A DNA stretch of 64,000 bases from NCBI GenBank assembly GCA_964020155.1, contig OZ026557.1, positions 2,924,501-2,988,500 on the forward strand, in the 5' to 3' direction. The first letter of the stretch is position 1; each line of letters opens with the position of its first letter. Source of the stretch: Chondrilla cf. caribensis (taxonomy: Eukaryota > Porifera > Demospongiae > Chondrillida > Chondrillidae). The notes under the pieces are model-generated. The model was not told the DNA's origin, searched no databases, and saw only the letters and a list, made by a program, of their open reading frames with translations. Shown piece after piece: positions 59,601-64,000 of this stretch. The position numbers and the translations under genes were made by a program.

Positions 59601-60839
59601 ATGACATAATATGAATTATGATGTAATCAAAAGATGGCAGATTCTGAAGTGGAATTTCAAAAAGTGGTAAAGTCTAAACCTTACCAGCCACACCGCTTCC
59701 CACAGCCTTGTGTTCTAGGTCCTATACGTACGTATATACATATTTAAGGACTACCACTTATCCACATATAGCTATCAAGCCAATATTACAGTCAATAGGG
59801 GGCGGAGTTATGTTCCCTGTTCTATAGATACATGAGAATACTGGATACATCAAGTAAATGTACCTTAGGGTCCAAAGAAATTTTACACCTTGTTCTTCTG
59901 CAGATGTTTTCCAAATGATTATCACTTCTGAAAAGATCAATCACTTTGTCTTTTAAAGCTTTTTCTTTCAGAATTAGTGGAGTACATTCGTATATGAGTG
60001 TTTCGATCTTCTTAACAGCTGCATCAATATTACCCTGACTGGAACATGTTACTTGAATGTTGTTGGATTCCTGAATGATTTGAAAAAAATGCAGTTCGAG
60101 CACATTGTAACACATACCACCAGTCAGGCTAAAATAAGGCATAGATAGGCACAACAATGTGTACTATTATAATAACTATAACAGACAATACCATTTAGCA
60201 AAATTAATACACACATTATAATAATTATACATTCTAATTATAGAATTGAAGGATAATATTGGTACAGATGATCAGTATTCACTACAGTAATGGCCAAGTT
60301 TCCTTAATTATCGTTGTGGATCATTTTGCATTTCGAACAATATACATGTACTATTTGCATGAATAAGCCAGTTAATACGCTATTGTTACTGGAGTTTTGA
60401 CTTTACTATGATAATAATAATAAATATATTGATTAAAAGGTTCAATGTAGCTATAATTATGAAAACAGAAGATTTCATGTGTGTGTGTGATGTTCTGCTG
60501 TAAATGTTCCTAATATTAGATCTATCGGAGCGTATATTAAATAAATGATCTAAGACTTTTATTATCATGATGGAAACATACTTTCTTGTAAATGACTTTA
60601 GTCCCTGTAATTTCTCCGATTTCTTTAAAGTTCTTTCCGCCTTTCCCTATGAGTTGTCCAATGTTAACTCCTTCGGGCACCTGCACTACCCGCACAGGAG
60701 TCCACCTTCCCTATGTATAGAAAAAGAATCGCAAAAGGATATAGCTAATGTGGAATTATTGTTACTGTAACATTTGTAATAATCGAATTGCTAGCGGTTC
60801 CGCTAAGTGTAATATATTCATTGATCCTACCTCTGCCAT
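53688..60839 (-). CDS. KH-domain protein of unknown family
   Basis: Ten exons in transcript order: 60839-60831, 60710-60582, 60070-59864, 58641-58537, 58307-58137, 57715-57594, 56981-56793, 55718-55614, 55011-54768, 53891-53688. All junctions have AG/GT sites and matching phases, joining to 494 residues ending KYISE-stop. The first exon codes only MAE. Residues about 13-80 form a KH domain: VNIGQLIGKGGKNFKEIGEI, then TGTKVIY, VTCSS and NIDAAVKKIETLI, with an intact GKGG loop, so single-stranded RNA or DNA binding is likely. The remainder (CRRTRCKISLD, VLFTIYSTGDNADFETCKRE, CRIDIGVSFSHLKLVSS, DVCVHTVKHDHYDDEE, TPVEVELFQQDGELE) matches no family I recognise. No signal peptide or membrane segment, so probably nuclear or cytosolic. 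Confidence 0.85.
54375..54598. mobile_element. Palindromic element in the last intron of the KH gene
   Basis: A near-perfect hairpin runs from gtggttaagacatgggcac to tccatgtcttaaccatta, around a CpG-rich centre (gtgcgaagcgcccgagg). It adjoins a second pair, tagcatccgttgctaac and gtaacggatgctata. Probably a composite MITE. Confidence 0.65.
56129..56732. mobile_element. Pogo/Tigger-type MITE in a KH-gene intron
   Basis: Begins cagtgggacccctgtaatca and ends ttataggggtccaactg with TA on both sides. 604 bp, no transposase ORF. Terminal CAGTNGGACCCCT is typical of pogo-like elements. Confidence 0.65.
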
Positions 60840-61900
60840 CACTTTCCGAGGTCGATGCCGGTAGATATAGAATCTAGATATCGACTTGTTGCAATAGGTA
60901 GCGCTTGGATCAGCCAAACTGCATTGGTTCAAATTCTTCTAGATTGGAATCTGCGGGTGTTAGCTATTCGTTCCGCCCCTAATTTCCCTTCTTTTAATTT
61001 ATATGCCTTAATATTGTTATCATATTGTTTAATTTAATACATAGCTATTCGATATGCCATTATTATACTGAATGCCGAGAACAAACTAAGTGCATGGACC
61101 GTGGGTGTTTCAAGGAGGTGTAATTATTGCATTATAACTTACGTAGCTACACAAAATAATTTTATTGATGTGAAATGTCAAAAGCAATAGGGTCAAGCTG
61201 AATTACTACCGCTACCTGACAGATCCGTAGATAAATAGATCACTCAGTAGAGATCGAGTGCAGCAGAGGCCATGTACAGTGATGCCCTCGTCGAACCCTA
61301 AGGGCATCTATTCGCCCGCATTATCGACAGGACTCCTAACTGAACAAAATCGGTTATAATTCATCCTCGTCAAGTACTCCGTACGCGTACTACGCTTGAT
61401 TGTCCAATGTTTTATAACCAATTATAGTATACGTCTTAGGTTTTTTTATTTCTTTGCCTTGCCGGGTTTGTACACACTATGCATATACAGCTGCAGCTAT
61501 GTGCCCTTTAATCCTCGCCCCCGAGGTTACTTTTTGTATCATACCATCATGGACAAGCTGCGTGAGCATCTAATATTTACTGTATCATTGCTGTTGGTCT
61601 GTCTAAGAATGTTGTGGTTCCCCCGAATCGGAGTGTGCCCGTGCAAAATCTACTACGACTGGCATTGAGGACGATATAATATTAATTTATATGGTTATAT
61701 CACGTAGGAAGACTGTCTACTGGTATATTATAACATAAATACTCTATACTAATCCAGTAGTTCCATAAAGTAACTACTACTATAATAATTATCATAATAA
61801 AGAATCTATCGATTTTGTTGGAGAAATCCTCGATCGATGGTGTGAACAAGAACGCAAGTCATCGTTTCACTGAGCAACGCCAACAGATAGTGTATCCAAA
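60840..61900. promoter_or_regulatory. Divergent intergenic region (KH gene / DRC12-like gene)
   Basis: The 1.06 kb between two divergent start codons should hold both promoters. Small plus-strand ORFs at 60855-61037 and 61396-61668 have no recognised domain. About 61220-61390 is CpG-containing. No defined motif was identified. Confidence 0.35.
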
Positions 61901-63392
61901 ATGAGCAAAGTAAAAGGTGCAGCTAAGGAGAAGAAAGGAAAAAAAGGAAAGAAGAAAGGAGATGTCGGGCTGACCGTGGAAGAAAGATACAAAAAGACAC
62001 TGCAAGAAATCACCTCTCTTAGAGCTCAATTAGGTAGCGTTTGATCATAAATGAGACAGTTAGTAGACTTACCGGTTAACACAGCTAACAATGCCAAGTA
62101 TTAGTGAAGTAGTACCATGATAGAGTAGATCGAGGATGCATTCAATTATTAGCACAAGTAAAGGTTAAATCATTTTGAGCGACATTTAAATACTAAGGAG
62201 GTCAAGTCCTGTTATTAGCACCAGCCTTAGCTCAATGCTACAGGACCATAGATAGACGCAAGCATAGAGTATCTATGCTAGGACTGTCTGCAGATAACCA
62301 CTGTAGCTTCTTCTTTGCCTCAAAGATAAACTTGGAAATTACACCTAGCCGATGCTCTTATGAGTTTCATTAACTCCGGTTAACACAGCTGATAATGCCA
62401 AGTATTAGTGAAGTAGTACCATGATAGAGAGCCATTTGCCATTGCCAATACCATTACCGAAAACCATTTGAGATACTATCAAAGATAACACAGGGTCCCT
62501 CTATTACTTTTGGTAGTACTGTACTATGGAATATCTGTACTTTGATACAACTTCATCAGAAAAGTATGTATGTCCACAGCACTTGGTGACCATCCATTGA
62601 AAATAGACAGATTCAACAGTTGAGAAATGTTAGAGAAATATGTTGCCGCGTCACTAGTAGTATCTGTTGTAGGATATACCCCTGTACTCTTACAAACTCA
62701 CCAATTAATGAAGTGCAGTCTAGTATCTGGATAGGCTGCATTCAATTGCCTGGAATAATGTACATATGTCCTCCCCCTGAGTGTAGATACTCTGATTGTT
62801 GACGTTTGTAGTATCTGTGCTATATATAAAGAAGATACATCATATAAAATGTAGAGTGAGTATAGCTATTTGGAATGGACGTCGTTTCAAACTCACACAG
62901 TGATATCAACTTGATATTTAGACAAAGTATTCAAATGCTGCATCCCTCTCTATATGGAAGAGGTTGGCAATTTGGATGAGTGGTTCGATGTTGGGAGTGC
63001 TCAAGGTTAATACAATATTCTAAGTTACTCCGCTCCAAGCTACTCATATTGGAAATGCAGTGTGCTCGTAGAAACTGGTCCAGTCAGTAACTACCACTTA
63101 TAAGCTCCCCCTGGGCTTTACTGAAAATGTCTAATTTTGTTGCTAACTTGAAAGTATATAAATAGTCTGCTAATGTTTCTAGTGAGTGTCTTGTATACGT
63201 ATGAGTGTGACCATGTTATCATATGCGATCCGTGGGGATTGTTTTGTGGTGTGTTTTGTTTTGTTACTGAAGATCAGAGGACAGAAGTTGCAAGACGATC
63301 CAAAGCCAGTGCTTCTGAGATGAGAGATGAACTGGATGGTGTGAAGGAGGCCATGTTCGAGGAAAAGAAGAGCAAGTTGGACATCACTGCTG
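61901..63392 (+). CDS. CCDC153: Probable dynein regulatory complex subunit DRC12/CCDC153 (5' part)
   Basis: Two coding exons: 61901-62033 and 63273-63392, joined in phase 1. They give 84 residues before the second donor. The N-terminus is a Lys-rich KKGKKGKKKG run, followed by LTVEERYKKTLQEITSLRAQ, TEVARRSKASASEMRDEL and GVKEAMFEEKKSKLDITA. The whole is strongly helical, with the (E)ARRxKAS motif I associate with CCDC153/DRC12 of motile cilia. DRC12 is an axonemal nexin-dynein regulatory complex component, plausible in a sponge with choanocyte flagella. Other Lys-rich coiled-coil ciliary proteins (for example BBOF1) cannot be excluded. The 3' part lies beyond the window. Its donor site heads a 25-bp minisatellite. 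Confidence 0.6.
62066..62440. repeat. Direct repeat in the DRC12-like intron 1
   Basis: About 55-60 bp (gttaacacagctaacaatgc ... agtagtaccatgatagag) occur at about 62074-62130 and again at about 62378-62433 with few differences. No coding function seen in this intron. Confidence 0.75.
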
Positions 63393-63870
63393 GTGAGTGG
63401 TAGTTTGTACACTGCTGGTGAGTGGTAGTTTGTACACTGCTGGTGAGTGGTAGTTTGTACACTGCTGGTGAGTGGAGGATTGTACACTGCTGGTGAGTGG
63501 AGGATTGTACACTGCTGGTGAGTGGTAGATTGTGCACTGCTGGTGAGTGGTAGTTTGTACACTGTTGGTGAGTGGTAGTTTGTACACTGCTGGTGAGTGG
63601 TAGTTTGTACACTGCTGGTGAGTGGTAGATTGTACACTGCTGGTGAGTGGTAGTTTGTACACTGCTGGTGAGTGGAGGATTGTACACTGCTGGTGAGTGG
63701 TAGTTTGTACACTGCTGGTGAGTGGTAGTTTGTGTACTGCTGGTGAGTGGTAGATTGTACGTACACTGTGGGTGAGTGGTAGTTTGTACGTACGTACACT
63801 TGTGGGTGAGTGGTAGTTTGTACACTGCGAGTGAGTGGTATAGATTGTACATACACTGCTGTGGTAGTTT
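63385..63870 (+). repeat. 25-bp minisatellite carrying a 5' splice site in every unit
   Basis: The unit is actgctggtgagtggtagtt + tgtac. The first unit overlaps the exon end (atcactgctg|gtgagtgg). About 15 units follow at exact 25-bp spacing from 63391 to about 63750, then about three diverged units to about 63835. Variants are aggattg, tagattg and tgttggt. The long minus-strand ORFs over the array are by-products. Confidence 0.95.
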
Positions 63871-64000
63871 GTATACCGGTGGTACCTTCAATATAATTAC
63901 ACTGTTTGGGCTTCTTATCTTTTCTGGGCAGCTGAGACAGGCAGGATTTTTCAACATTCATGAAGTGTTTGCAATAGTCTACATGTGAAACACACTGTAT

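Noticed and set aside
63385..63870. CRISPR-like array
   Set aside because: Units are contiguous with no spacers and the context is a eukaryotic intron; it is a minisatellite.
63179..63961. Minus-strand ORFs of 260 and 227 residues rich in THQQCTNYHSP repeats
   Set aside because: They are translations of the 25-bp minisatellite; all frames stay open because the unit lacks stops on that strand.

Overview
The window looks like metazoan nuclear DNA, most likely from a demosponge. The genes are intron-rich, with short GT-AG introns and one AT-AC intron. The DNA is AT-rich and full of small foldback elements and CA/TA microsatellites. The conserved proteins (SHQ1, WDR70, a DAG lipase, a probable dynein regulatory complex subunit) are animal-like. 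The species assignment is inference. Exon maps below were built by hand from splice sites, reading phase and similarity to remembered vertebrate family members. SHQ1, WDR70, the DAG lipase and the KH gene each chain in frame from start to stop.

Layout. (1) 1-9.1 kb, minus strand: twelve SH3-domain exons in three blocks of four (order A-B-C-D in the transcript). The blocks are separated by duplicated non-coding units and by an insertion carrying THAP and SAP-like fragments and a foldback element; the gene runs off the left edge. (2) 9.5-11.4 kb: a decayed reverse-transcriptase element. (3) 12.5-17.0 kb, plus: SHQ1, the H/ACA RNP assembly chaperone, 14 exons, with an apparent U12-type AT-AC intron. 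(4) 17.3-23.7 kb, plus: WDR70, 21 exons. (5) 24.8-35.9 kb, plus: three intronless ZupT-like ZIP metal transporters in tandem, plus a fourth 5' fragment; the second copy has a 1-nt insertion near its start. A LINE-type RT remnant and foldback elements lie between copies 2 and 3. (6) 37.8-48.3 kb, minus: a complete sn-1-specific diacylglycerol lipase gene, 11 exons. (7) 48.3-53.7 kb: gene-free, with GC-rich inverted repeats and long CA/GT arrays. (8) 53.7-60.8 kb, minus: a 10-exon gene for a 494-residue protein with one N-terminal KH domain and no other recognised family. (9) 61.9 kb to the right edge, plus: the first two coding exons of a probable DRC12/CCDC153 gene. Its second 5' splice site has been expanded into a 25-bp minisatellite of about 18 units.

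Functional links between neighbours are weak, as expected for an animal genome. SHQ1 and WDR70 are closely spaced in the same direction (281 bp). The KH gene and the DRC12-like gene are divergent over about 1 kb and could share a promoter region. The ZIP copies are a local family evolving by duplication and probably gene conversion.
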